Of a DNA stretch of 64,000 bases, positions 55,646-63,335 are shown one piece after another; position 1 is the stretch's first letter, and each line of letters starts with the position of its first letter. The position numbers and the translations under genes were made by a program. The stretch is from contig NZ_JAMWYS010000028.1 of assembly GCF_023914155.1 (NCBI RefSeq), forward strand, positions 286,137-350,136, given 5' to 3'. The notes under the pieces were generated by a model. It was not told the origin of the DNA. It worked only from the letters and a program-made list of their open reading frames with translations, and did no database searches. The DNA comes from Solitalea agri (lineage in GTDB: Bacteria > Bacteroidota > Bacteroidia > Sphingobacteriales > Sphingobacteriaceae).

Positions 55646-56290
55646 TTAAGTTGTTGTATTGATTTTTCGGGCAATAACAATCAGGTGGCATGAGTTGGTT
55701 CCATCACCTTTGGGATAATCTTTACGAAATGTTGTTTCAGTTACGAAGTGGTTTTCGCTTAAAAACGCTTGAAGATAATCTAGCTGATGGTAATAAAAGA
55801 ATATTTTGTCACCCTTGCTATTCGATTCAAAACCTGATTTGTTATAATCATCTTCCACTATGCTGAAGTAAAAAATGTCATTAGAGCGCAAGAGTGCTGA
55901 GCAATCTTTTATAAGTTTGGCACAATCCTCTTTGGATAAGTAAGGCATGCAAAAGCCACATATAATCGCGTTGTATTCCTCTTTTAGCTGATTTATTTCG
56001 CGACAATCCATTACCCTGAAATCAGCTGAAGGATTATTCTTTTTTGCCAACTCAATCATATTGGGAGCTACATCAATACCTGTTAATTTAAAATCGGGCA
56101 TTTTGCTGAGTAGGTATTTAGTAATATTTCCCGGCCCGCAACCAATTTCAAGAACCGCGGCGTTGGGTTTATTTACCAACTTGCAAAAGGTATCATATGT
56201 ATCGTTGTACAAATCTAAATTCATGAACTTTTGCTCATACAGCGCTGCGATCTTATTATAGGTTTCGAAAGTTATTTGGTAGCGATCCAT
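55646..56290 (-). CDS. Class I SAM-dependent methyltransferase
   Basis: A 214-residue methyltransferase. The ATG at 56290 (MDRYQITFETYNKIA) is preferred to a TTG at 56314. The SAM-binding motif I is AVLEIGCGPGNITKYLL, motif II is KLTGIDVAPNMIELA, and FRVMDCREI and YNAIICGFCMPYL follow. The acceptor cannot be told; this kind often modifies small molecules or lipids. It closely follows a SRPBCC protein and a small membrane protein on the same strand and is the last gene of that operon. Confidence 0.9.
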   Translation of the reverse strand: MDRYQITFETYNKIAALYEQKFMNLDLYNDTYDTFCKLVNKPNAAVLEIGCGPGNITKYLLSKMPDFKLTGIDVAPNMIELAKKNNPSADFRVMDCREINQLKEEYNAIICGFCMPYLSKEDCAKLIKDCSALLRSNDIFYFSIVEDDYNKSGFESNSKGDKIFFYYHQLDYLQAFLSENHFVTETTFRKDYPKGDGTNSCHLIVIARKINTTT

Positions 56291-56314
56291 TAAACGGATG
56301 GTTGGTTTTAACAA

Positions 56315-56776
56315 TTAGTTAATTCCTTGTGGGAATTTATCGGCTATAAGGTTTAAGTTAATGCCATGTTCAAGAAATGCTTTCATGCCATCTAATACTG
56401 TAGTAAATCCTCCTGTTGAATCTTTAATTGCTGAAAGTAAATTGTCGCCGGTTTCGGTATAGCCATACTCTTTCACAACAACATACGTCGAGTGCTCGCT
56501 CAGACTTTTAAATGTAAATTCGACCGTTCTTGGCTCTTTTCCCCAGTTAAAAACGATCTTTTCGTTTTCAATAATTTCAATTATTTCCGCCTCGGTTGAG
56601 AAATTATACATCTCCCATGTCCAGGTTACTTTCTGGTTTGCTACCAGTTTTCCACTGCTTTTGGTAAACCAAAAATTAGTGGTTATAGCAGGGTCAATCA
56701 TCGACTGAAAAACCTGTGAAACCGGTTTTCTGATCATCATTTGGGCTTCGGCACAGGCTGAATTATCAAGGTTCAT
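56315..56776 (-). CDS. SRPBCC-domain protein (AHSA1-like)
   Basis: A 153-residue START-like beta-grip protein of the AHSA1/polyketide cyclase group. It has the pattern IRKPVSQVFQSMIDPAITTNFWFTKSSG near the N terminus with a KVTWTWEMY strand and the long closing helix that contains TTVLDGMKAFLEHG. Such proteins bind hydrophobic ligands or act as chaperone cofactors, and most have no known role. Its ATG overlaps the stop codon of the upstream membrane-protein gene by four bases, and the methyltransferase start lies just beyond its own stop. Confidence 0.87.
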   Translation of the reverse strand: MNLDNSACAEAQMMIRKPVSQVFQSMIDPAITTNFWFTKSSGKLVANQKVTWTWEMYNFSTEAEIIEIIENEKIVFNWGKEPRTVEFTFKSLSEHSTYVVVKEYGYTETGDNLLSAIKDSTGGFTTVLDGMKAFLEHGINLNLIADKFPQGIN

Positions 56777-57222
56777 TGTATTTGATTTTTTTGAATACTG
56801 AATTTAAGTTGAATAGGTTTGCTTAATAAGGAAAAGAACATAATGTAATAGATAAGAGCAAACACTACCCCATATTGAATAGTTTCGGTGTTTTTCCCCC
56901 AGGACAAGAATATGTATATGGACAATAAAGCTGCATTGAGCAACGATGATACCATTGCTGCTTGCCAACCTATTCTTTTGTTTAACAACAGTGCAATTCC
57001 AGAGGATGTGATTAAAAGATCTAATAGAAAAGGTATATATAGATCCTTTACCAAAATAAAAAAGAATTTAAGGCTTGAAACTTTGAATCCCTCCAGTTGA
57101 GAGAGATTGTTATAAAGGGCCATTTTCAACCAAATCAAATAGATTAAAATAGTTATTCCTATTACAACTTGAAATACTCCTATGACTTTCAGGGTGTCAT
57201 TAATTGTCCAGTCTTTATTCAT
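56773..57222 (-). CDS. Small membrane protein of unknown family
   Basis: A 149-residue protein with four hydrophobic segments (about residues 12-30, 47-75, 82-100, 110-130). The ATG at 57222 (MNKDWTINDTLKVIGVFQ) is chosen; a TTG at 57294 would add a polar stretch without support. No family is recognised. It starts an operon with the SRPBCC protein and the methyltransferase (ATGA overlap with the former). It may be the left end of, or lie just outside, the cassette-like region to the right. Confidence 0.72.
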   Translation of the reverse strand: MNKDWTINDTLKVIGVFQVVIGITILIYLIWLKMALYNNLSQLEGFKVSSLKFFFILVKDLYIPFLLDLLITSSGIALLLNKRIGWQAAMVSSLLNAALLSIYIFLSWGKNTETIQYGVVFALIYYIMFFSLLSKPIQLKFSIQKNQIQ

Positions 57223-57397
57223 TAGGTAAAATAATTTTAACGACAATGATTGTTTTGAGGAACCGAAATTCTTTTCCGATACAAGATAACGCAATAGTGC
57301 CCAAAGCAGATAGAATTAGTGCTGGTCGATCATATCAAAGACTCCTAAAATAAGCAATATTATTTTAACCACAATCGGTTTTATGCCTTCGAAAGGT

Positions 57398-57823
57398 CTA
57401 GGCCTCTAAGGCTATAATAACCGTCAAAATTCCTATTAAAAGGCATAACGGAGAGTAAAACCTTGTATCATACCGACCGAATTTCGTGTGTTTGATTCTT
57501 TTGAAGAAGCCTACATACCTGAATTCTCCAATTGCACGCAAAAAGAAAATGGTTGCAATGAACCAAAGTCCATATTTCGAAAATCCGTTAGGAAGGTTAA
57601 ACCTGATCAATCCGTTTTCAGTTAGAATAAATAATCCAATTGCCAATAACACCGACCCAACTATAAAACATTCCAAAAGTTTGGGGTTAAATACTTTTAC
57701 ATTGGAGCCTTTGGTTGGAACAACCGCATCAACAGCCCAACGGCCCCCAACTCCCCAATAAAAATGCATGCCAGCCAGAAATAGGAAAATGAAAAACAGG
57801 AAAAAAGAAATGATAGTAACCAT
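57398..57823 (-). CDS. DUF3995 membrane protein
   Basis: A 141-residue protein with four membrane segments. The DUF3995 signature is the first helix and what follows it: FLAGMHFYWGVGGRWAVDAV, then VPTKGSNVKVFNP and ECFIVGSVLLAIGLF. The family is common in bacteria and has no known function. It stands alone, with about 200 bases of spacer on each side apart from the small operon to the left, and is the first of the stand-alone minus-strand genes described for the right end of the window. Confidence 0.88.
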   Translation of the reverse strand: MVTIISFFLFFIFLFLAGMHFYWGVGGRWAVDAVVPTKGSNVKVFNPKLLECFIVGSVLLAIGLFILTENGLIRFNLPNGFSKYGLWFIATIFFLRAIGEFRYVGFFKRIKHTKFGRYDTRFYSPLCLLIGILTVIIALEA

Positions 57824-58026
57824 AACAAGAGCGTAATAAATAAGTTATTTTCAATGATTTAATTGCTTATGTAAGATAAGAATTATCACTAAATCTTAAG
57901 GTTGTGATTTAAACAAGTAACCAATTCAATGAAAAATCAGTTTCAATCAGCTACAGGTGTTCGATTGGATTGACAAACCCATTTTGGAGTTGAAAAAGGA
58001 TCCTACATAATTTAAATTCCAGGGGC
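57824..58026. other. Spacer between DUF3995 and YCII genes
   Basis: About 200 bases of AT-rich sequence. I see no copy of the boundary motif that marks the other spacers, and no strong hairpin. Confidence 0.4.
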
Positions 58027-58365
58027 TTATTGTTGCTGATATTCCCTGATTTCGGCAGACGCCTCAAAATCAAAAATGGGACAAGAGGAGATGATGGCTA
58101 TTGCGTCCTCTATGTTTTCTGCCTTTAACAGGAGAAAACCGCCAATTATTTCAGTTCCTGCTTTATAAATATCTTTCACCACTTTTTTGTTAACGTCAAT
58201 TGTTACACCTTTCAAGGTTAGGGGGCTGCCACCGGCTAGGTTCCCCTTGGTTCCATATGTTTCCATCCAGTCCTTCCAATTATCACGATGTTTACTTATT
58301 TCTTCTTCCGAATGCGTATTCTGACGGCCATCAGGTTCTCTAAAAAGAACAATAAAGTTTTTCAT
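58027..58365 (-). CDS. YCII-related protein (DGPF domain)
   Basis: A 112-residue ferredoxin-like-fold protein of the YCII/DGPF family. The N-terminal FIVLFREPDG is typical, as are the HRDNWKDWMETYG helix, the NLAGGSPLTLKGVTI strand region and GGFLLLKAENIEDAIAIISSCPIF. Family members are found beside ECF sigma factors and as stand-alone genes; the dimeric fold has a putative active-site His/Asp pair, but no reaction is known for most. It is a stand-alone module on the minus strand. Confidence 0.9.
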   Translation of the reverse strand: MKNFIVLFREPDGRQNTHSEEEISKHRDNWKDWMETYGTKGNLAGGSPLTLKGVTIDVNKKVVKDIYKAGTEIIGGFLLLKAENIEDAIAIISSCPIFDFEASAEIREYQQQ

Positions 58366-58445
58366 GGTTCATTTTTTTAGTTTCAGAAATTGAGTAAAAA
58401 GTTTTTATGAGTTATTCTGGAAGTAGAAGTTATAGAATAGAATAA

Positions 58446-58811
58446 TTAGGAGCTTCGCAAGATCTTTTCCATCTTCCGGCCCTTGGCCAATTCATCAACC
58501 AGTTTATCTAAGTATCTCGCTTGTTTTGTCAGTGTATTCTTAATTTCTTCTATTCGATACCCACAAATTACTCCGGTGATAAGTGGTGCATTAACGTTTA
58601 GCTTTGCCTGTTGGAAAAAACTTTCAAATGTTACTCTATCATTGATTAACTCCTGAAGCTTAGCGTCACCAAAACCGGTTAACCACTCAATAACCTGATT
58701 CAATTCTTCCTTGGTTCTACCTTTCTTTTCCACTTTTGCTAAATACAATGGATAGACCGAAGCGAAAATCATTTTTGCGATACGCTCGTCATGTGTGCTG
58801 GTAGTGCTCAT
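58446..58811 (-). CDS. DUF2200 protein
   Basis: A 121-residue soluble protein of the DUF2200 family, recognised from HDERIAKMIFASVYPLYLAK, the VEKKGRTKEELNQVIEWLTG segment and VICGYRIEEIKN. The ATG at 58811 (MSTTSTHDERIA) agrees with the usual family start; a GTG at 58853 would lengthen it by 14 residues. The function is unknown; the all-helical family is common on small mobile or variable regions. It is a stand-alone module. Confidence 0.9.
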   Translation of the reverse strand: MSTTSTHDERIAKMIFASVYPLYLAKVEKKGRTKEELNQVIEWLTGFGDAKLQELINDRVTFESFFQQAKLNVNAPLITGVICGYRIEEIKNTLTKQARYLDKLVDELAKGRKMEKILRSS

Positions 58812-59228
58812 GCTTGATGTTTGGGCTTTGATCTTAAATTTCTGTTGACCCACTAAATTAGAAACTGATATTGTAAAATGGAAGAATCTTGCAAGTGAAA
58901 TTATGTCAAATATAGAACCTTACCAACCTGTTACCAATAAGTTTCTAGCGGCTTTTTCACCGCATTTGATAGTTAGCATAAGCCAATGCTGCACGCGTCC
59001 TGATTTTTTGTTCGACTCGTTGATTTCGTCAGCCCTGCTTTTGCAAAACCGATGTTAAATCTTAAGCAGCATTTTGCTTTGTATCTTTTTTTGAACTTTC
59101 ATTTTAAAACTTCAGCCATTCTTAAGAAATTACTATCGATGTTAGCAGCACTTGCCTGACTGACGTCAGGGTTTTCTTTCTCATACTAAGCACTTCGATT
59201 GCGCTCAGTATAAACTCCGGCGAAGTGC
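58812..59228. other. Structured spacer between DUF2200 and SRPBCC genes (element B)
   Basis: Carries the boundary motif TTACCAATAAGT (58931-58942) at one end and a core at 59031-59058 at the other that resembles the core at 60330-60357. Nearer the SRPBCC gene are two further palindromes (59155-59170 and 59189-59229). No protein frame is evident. Confidence 0.5.
59155..59170. repeat. Perfect palindrome with TGAC centre
   Basis: CCTGAC (59155-59160) and GTCAGG (59165-59170) around TGAC, followed on the plus strand by GTTTTCTTT. It could serve as a terminator toward the right, but no plus-strand gene precedes it. Confidence 0.45.
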
Positions 59229-59229
59229 T
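59189..59229. repeat. Dispersed-repeat-like hairpin at the end of the SRPBCC gene
   Basis: AGCACTTCG (59189-59197) pairs perfectly with CGAAGTGCT (59221-59229), 23-base loop containing TTGCGCTCAGTATAAACTCC. The wording resembles a dispersed repeat that I know from other Bacteroidota genomes (from memory). Its last base overlaps the SRPBCC stop codon. Confidence 0.55.
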
Positions 59230-59732
59230 CAGGCCTGTTGCGATAAAGTTGCCAACAAATTTTCCAAATTGTTCATTGACATTTTAAATCCTTCGGTGAA
59301 GCCCATTTCAATCATCTTCTCCATACGGGCAAGAGATTCGTTATAAATAATAATATTCACTGTTGCTCTTCCGCTTTGTTCGTTGAACGTATAATCCCAA
59401 TCAGAACCCGGCAATTGAGGGTTTTCATCTTTGTCTGCAAAAGCATTAAACAGCTTGAAGTTGGTTTTTGGACTAATGGAAGTATATTTCTGAATTGCCC
59501 AATGTTCTTGTCCTTCCGGGCTTACCATTGCATAAAATCTTCGCCCACCAACTTTAAAATCCATAAATTTTGTTTTGGATACGTAGGGTTTAGGTGCCAC
59601 CCATTGATCAAGGATTTCTGCTTTGGTAAATGCATCCCATACAAGCGATAGGTCAGCATCAAATTCTCTTGTTATGAATACCGTTTTCGCTGCTTTGTCA
59701 ACGGTAAAATCAAATAGCAAATCGTTTTTCAT
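59229..59732 (-). CDS. SRPBCC-domain protein (AHSA1-like), ArsR-linked
   Basis: A 167-residue protein of the AHSA1/polyketide cyclase branch. It has [28 protein letters not shown] in the first half and the [20 protein letters not shown] strand pair, and closes with the [20 protein letters not shown] helix. The four-base overlap with an upstream ArsR regulator gene is a very common pair in bacteria; the regulator represses the two genes until an unknown hydrophobic or electrophilic ligand appears. The true ligand is not known. Confidence 0.92.
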   Translation of the reverse strand: MKNDLLFDFTVDKAAKTVFITREFDADLSLVWDAFTKAEILDQWVAPKPYVSKTKFMDFKVGGRRFYAMVSPEGQEHWAIQKYTSISPKTNFKLFNAFADKDENPQLPGSDWDYTFNEQSGRATVNIIIYNESLARMEKMIEMGFTEGFKMSMNNLENLLATLSQQA

Positions 59733-60049
59733 TTTTTCTGATTTTTTATTGTTAATAATACGTTGTCAAGTTGATTGAATTGCGTTTCCCACATTTCCCT
59801 AAGCTTGGCTAGCCAATTGTCAAATTCCTGCAATTTTGTTGGGTTAAAGTGATAGTAAATTTCCCTACCGGAAGGTTCTGGCTTGATCAACTCGCACTCC
59901 TGCAATACTTTAATATGTTTTGATACAGCTTGTCGGCTCATATCAAATTTTTCTGCCATTGCATTTGGCGTTAACGCTTGAACAGCAATTAAAGTTAAAA
60001 TAGCCCTGCGTGTCGGGTCAGCTATGGCTTGAAATATATCTTGTTTCAT
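59729..60049 (-). CDS. ArsR-family transcriptional regulator
   Basis: A 106-residue winged-helix regulator. The first 85 residues hold [17 protein letters not shown], then the recognition helix region [15 protein letters not shown] and the wing [11 protein letters not shown]. The ELCVCDL metal site of true arsenic sensors is absent, so it belongs to the non-metal group that pairs with SRPBCC proteins. It overlaps the SRPBCC gene by four bases. Two palindromes, one between the promoter elements and one over the start site, lie just upstream and are likely its operators. Confidence 0.94.
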   Translation of the reverse strand: MKQDIFQAIADPTRRAILTLIAVQALTPNAMAEKFDMSRQAVSKHIKVLQECELIKPEPSGREIYYHFNPTKLQEFDNWLAKLREMWETQFNQLDNVLLTIKNQKK

Positions 60050-60066
60050 TTTTCAATTTTAATTAC

Positions 60067-60082
60067 GCAACCTGCAGGTTGC
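60067..60082. promoter_or_regulatory. ArsR operator 1 (palindrome over the start site)
   Basis: GCAACCTGCAGGTTGC is a perfect 16-base palindrome. It touches the -7 box and covers the expected transcription start near 60075. Confidence 0.7.
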
Positions 60083-60113
60083 AAATATATATGCAACTTT
60101 TGAGTTGCGCAAA
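60082..60113 (-). promoter_or_regulatory. Complete promoter of the ArsR-SRPBCC operon
   Basis: On the minus strand TTTG (60110-60113) and TATATTTG (60082-60089) are separated by exactly 20 bases, the best complete Bacteroidota promoter in the window. Confidence 0.75.
60093..60108. promoter_or_regulatory. ArsR operator 2 (palindrome between -33 and -7)
   Basis: GCAACT-TTTG-AGTTGC, same half-site start as operator 1, centred between the promoter elements. Confidence 0.65.
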
Positions 60114-60387
60114 TTTATGTGCAATTATTTTTATCGAGGTAAAATGTCGGGAAGTTTTAGTTGTTGTGATAGGGTTTGCTACAATAACGCCCAACGTTTA
60201 GGTTGTAGACATGGTGAGGTAGTACAGCGCTTCTATATCCGCTGTTGTAAAAGTTTCTAATTGTTTAGCCATCTTATTCTAATGTCGCATGTCGATTCGG
60301 GCATTAGCGAAAGCTGATTTTGCACTTTAGTCCTGCTTACGCAAATACCTTGTTAACGGGTTTATTTTCTTTTTAATTGAGGTTTTA

Positions 60388-61125
60388 CTACCAAGGTATC
60401 TCTCCTGTTTCAGGATTGTTTTCTTCACTAAAGAATTTACCTGTCGGACCCTCTTTATCAATTAAAGCATATTTTACTATTCGTTTTCCAGCATCTTCAA
60501 CAGTTCCGGGTCCACGATGTCCATTAAAATCTGTCTTGGTATATCCTGGGCAAACGGCATTTACTTTAAAGTTGGTGTCCTTTAGTTCGTAAGCCAATAC
60601 AACTGTGTACATATTTAAGGCTGCTTTTGAAGAAAGATAAACGGCACCTTTATAGTCGTAATACTTGTAAGACGGATCGCTGTGTAAAGTAATTGAACCT
60701 TGACTTGAGCTTACATTTACGATACGAGGTTCAGAAGATTTTTTCAACAAATCAATAAATGCCTGGGTAACTCTTACCACTCCATAAACATTGGCATCGT
60801 ATGTGGCTTTAAACTGTTCTACTGTTGCGTCAAGTGCCGCTTGCGGATAGCCACCGTAAATTCCTGCGTTGTTGATAAGAATATCCAATGATTTTGTTTT
60901 CTCGCCTATCATTATTCGGGCTTCTTTTACCGATTCATCATTGGTTACATCAAGTTGAATGGCTTCTACATTATTTATTCCTTCAGTTTTTAATTTGTTC
61001 ACAGCTTCTATACCGTTTTCTAAATTGCGACTGCCGAGATAAACATAAATTCCTTTTTGGGCAAGTTGCTTTGTTATTTCAAAGCCAATGCTCTTGTTTG
61101 CTCCAGTTACTAATGCTGTTTTCAT
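60388..61125 (-). CDS. Short-chain dehydrogenase/reductase
   Basis: A 245-residue NAD(P)H-dependent oxidoreductase. The cofactor motif is TGANKSIGFEI, with NNAG in ILINNAGIYGG, Ser in VNVSSSQGSI and the Tyr-x3-Lys pair in GAVYLSSKAALN; the closing VNAVCPGYTKTDFN is typical. It resembles carbonyl reductase-like SDRs. Its position 68 bases downstream of an AraC-type regulator gene on the same strand suggests that the regulator controls it. The substrate is unknown. Confidence 0.92.
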   Translation of the reverse strand: MKTALVTGANKSIGFEITKQLAQKGIYVYLGSRNLENGIEAVNKLKTEGINNVEAIQLDVTNDESVKEARIMIGEKTKSLDILINNAGIYGGYPQAALDATVEQFKATYDANVYGVVRVTQAFIDLLKKSSEPRIVNVSSSQGSITLHSDPSYKYYDYKGAVYLSSKAALNMYTVVLAYELKDTNFKVNAVCPGYTKTDFNGHRGPGTVEDAGKRIVKYALIDKEGPTGKFFSEENNPETGEIPW

Positions 61126-61193
61126 TTCTTACTATTTTAAGTTAATGAGGCAAAAGTGGGATGCTAAACAAGAAGGAAGATGGACAAATCAAT

Positions 61194-62039
61194 TTATTTG
61201 CCCGACAAATCCTTGGGATCTTCTAAAAACGCTGTTACACTTTTTCCCGTGCATTTTTTGAAAAGTCTTGAAAAATAGTCCGGGTCATTAAATCCTAATT
61301 CATACGCCAATTCTTTCACAGAAAGAGTAGAATAACGCAATTTCCGCTGGGCTTCTATCATCAAACGGTTTGTGAAAAAATCCTTTGGCGATGTGCCTGA
61401 ATATTCTTTTACCAAACGATATAAGCTGTTGGTAGTTAAAGCCAATTTTTCGGCAATTGTATTTATAGATGGTTGCTCTGTAAGGTGTGTTTCCACCATT
61501 AATTTAAACTCAACAAACTTTGATAAATTAGTGTTTACAATATCAACTGCTTCATTTTTAAAATAAGCACTGTTCAATTCTGATAATAGTAAATTCAGGT
61601 AGGCTAATATTATTTCTGTGTCAGTGGGATGTTTATCTATATGAAGCAGTTGATTCAAAATTTCAAAAACTTTCCTTACTCTTTCCTTTGCAGCATTGTC
61701 TAAAATTATTGTTTGTGAGTTTAATGGGTTAATCAAAAATGGAAAGTGTTGAGGTAGCAAAGCCAATGTATGTTCATCAAACAGTAGCTTAAAATAGTTT
61801 AGATTGTCTTTTTTAGGAGGGGGGATAAAAATTTGATTAGGCATTGCAAAAAGCAACTCTCCATCAGAAATGGTAATGTCTTGTAAGTCTAATTGGTAAG
61901 TGATAGAGCCGTTGTCAATTAATACAATGAAATAAGAAGTCAACCTACGAGGTTGAAGCAGTTTTTGCTGAATATCAGTAGATGGATAAGGATTATCATT
62001 TGAGTTAACCTTAATCTTCAACTTGTCGTTCTGTTGCAT
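61194..62039 (-). CDS. AraC-family transcriptional regulator
   Basis: A 281-residue regulator. The N-terminal 170 residues form a cupin-like sensing domain ([38 protein letters not shown]). The C-terminal AraC DNA-binding domain (about 180-275) has both helix-turn-helix units: INTIAEKLALTTNSLYRLVKEYSG and VKELAYELGFNDPDYFSRLF with KKCTGKS after it. It is upstream of the SDR gene in the same direction, and probably activates or represses that gene in response to a small ligand. Confidence 0.93.
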   Translation of the reverse strand: MQQNDKLKIKVNSNDNPYPSTDIQQKLLQPRRLTSYFIVLIDNGSITYQLDLQDITISDGELLFAMPNQIFIPPPKKDNLNYFKLLFDEHTLALLPQHFPFLINPLNSQTIILDNAAKERVRKVFEILNQLLHIDKHPTDTEIILAYLNLLLSELNSAYFKNEAVDIVNTNLSKFVEFKLMVETHLTEQPSINTIAEKLALTTNSLYRLVKEYSGTSPKDFFTNRLMIEAQRKLRYSTLSVKELAYELGFNDPDYFSRLFKKCTGKSVTAFLEDPKDLSGK

Positions 62040-62204
62040 CTGTTCAAAGTTTGTAGGGTGCTGCTTTACAATTACCGCTAATGGCTCACGGTTTAGCGAA
62101 GTGGTGGTCTTAATATGCCGCCAATCACTGTTGATTAACGGCTTTCTTAAATGGCCGATTGCACTTCCATCAAGCCACCATTGTGAAAGTGTTGACAGCT
62201 GTGT
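62040..62204. repeat. Structured spacer between AraC and PhnB-like genes (element C)
   Basis: A 165-base spacer with the boundary motif TTACCGCTAATG (62072-62083). TGGTGG (62102-62107) can pair with CCACCA (62175-62180), so the spacer may fold on itself. The far end lies at the stop codon of the PhnB-like gene. Confidence 0.5.
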
Positions 62205-62645
62205 TTATGCGGATGGTTGATTTGTAATATTAAACATCCAGCGTATGCCAAATTTGTCTTTACAGGTTCCCCAGTAGCCCCAAAATTCATCATGAGGAGC
62301 AACGCCATCCTCGCCGCCTTGCGAAAGTTCTTTATATAAGCGATCGGCTTCTTCTTTTGTGTCTGGATTTAAACTGATTGTAACGTTATTGCCTTCAATT
62401 AGTTTGTGTCCCATACTTTCGAGCACATCTGTGGCCATTATTTGAATTCCGCCAAGAATTGGCAATGCAACATGCATTACTTTCTTCTTATCTTCTTCTG
62501 AAAGCGAAGGCATACCTGGTTGTGCAGGCACGTCGCCCATACGCATAATTGGGGCACTGAATTCAGTTTTAAAAATTCTCTTGTAGGAGTTGAAAGCTTC
62601 TTCAGCATTTCCTGCAAAATTTAAATAGATTGATACGCTTGCCAT
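62205..62645 (-). CDS. VOC-family protein, PhnB-like
   Basis: A 146-residue protein of the vicinal oxygen chelate fold, PhnB/3-demethylubiquinone-methyltransferase-like group. The signature parts are YLNFAGNAEEAFNSYKRIF, the VMHVALPILGGIQIMATD strand, and the closing FWGYWGTCKDKFGIRWMFN. This group is not directly linked to phosphonate breakdown despite its name. It is a stand-alone module with structured spacers on both sides. The function is unknown. Confidence 0.92.
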   Translation of the reverse strand: MASVSIYLNFAGNAEEAFNSYKRIFKTEFSAPIMRMGDVPAQPGMPSLSEEDKKKVMHVALPILGGIQIMATDVLESMGHKLIEGNNVTISLNPDTKEEADRLYKELSQGGEDGVAPHDEFWGYWGTCKDKFGIRWMFNITNQPSA

Positions 62646-62929
62646 TTTGTTTTTTGTTATGTTATTTAAATAGTGTCCATGAAATTAGTGAAAAGCCAGT
62701 ACATTGAAAAATGATTTGGCTTAACATAAAATGATCGTAAGTAAGCAGCAGGATAAAAATGCCATCAATGTTGAATGCCATTCGTCTTAAATTTTCAGAG
62801 CGTTATCGGTTATAAAAAGAGGAAGTTCTTGGGTTAAAAAAGGAGCTTAAAAATTTGAAATTACCATAGAATTCCGAAGGCGCGGTCATTTGCGGCTGGC
62901 GCTATTGTCGTTCAATAAAATATTTTAAA
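62646..62929. other. Spacer between the two VOC genes (element D)
   Basis: Holds a reversed copy of the boundary motif, TAACCGATAACG on the minus strand (62801-62812). On the plus strand TTAACATAAAATGATC begins near 62721 and AAGCAG follows, which loosely resembles the cores in elements A and B. No frame is evident. Confidence 0.4.
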
Positions 62930-63292
62930 CTAATTGAATTCTGCGAAATGCCAAAGTACACCAGATGGATCTATTAACAGACATTCTTTTCCCCAATCAT
63001 TTTGTTGAATAGGTATTAATTTGACTCCAGAATATTTGTTGTCAAGTTTCAGTTCTGTTAAGAAAGTCCAGTAATCTTCCACATTATCCACTTCGGCGAG
63101 CACCATGGTATTATTAAGCCATTCTTCAACGAAATAATCCTGAAGATAAAAGCTTAGCTGATTGAAAACAAACAAAGACATTTTTTCGGAAATGATATTT
63201 TCCGTGAAACCCAAGTCTTTATAAAAGGATTGGGATGTTTTAAAGTCTTTTGATCCAATAAAAGTTCTAATTGATTTAAGTTTCGGATTCAA
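62930..63292 (-). CDS. VOC-family (glyoxalase/bleomycin resistance-like) protein
   Basis: A 120-residue protein with the paired beta-alpha-beta units of the VOC fold: IRTFIGSKDFKTSQSFYKDLGF at the start, FYLQDYFVEEW, then VLAEVDNVEDYWTFL and the closing LLIDPSGVLWHFAE. The natural ligand is unknown. The start codon is TTG at 63292; no ATG exists in frame near it, so an ATT or TTG start must be used if the frame is translated at full length. It lies between two structured spacers as a stand-alone module. Confidence 0.85.
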   Translation of the reverse strand: MNPKLKSIRTFIGSKDFKTSQSFYKDLGFTENIISEKMSLFVFNQLSFYLQDYFVEEWLNNTMVLAEVDNVEDYWTFLTELKLDNKYSGVKLIPIQQNDWGKECLLIDPSGVLWHFAEFN

Positions 63293-63335
63293 TGCAATTT
63301 GATAATTAAAAGGTTGATATTAAGTTCATCGTTCA

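Larger units (their letters stand above)
60050..60387. other. Structured spacer between ArsR and SDR genes (element A)
   Basis: Holds the ArsR promoter and operators (60067-60117) and an element from 60185 to about 60358 whose ends are TAACGCCCAACG (60185-60196) and TTAACAAGGTATTTGC (reverse of 60342-60357). A 24-codon frame beginning MAKQLETF lies within it on the minus strand (60198-60272) and may be chance. Confidence 0.5.
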
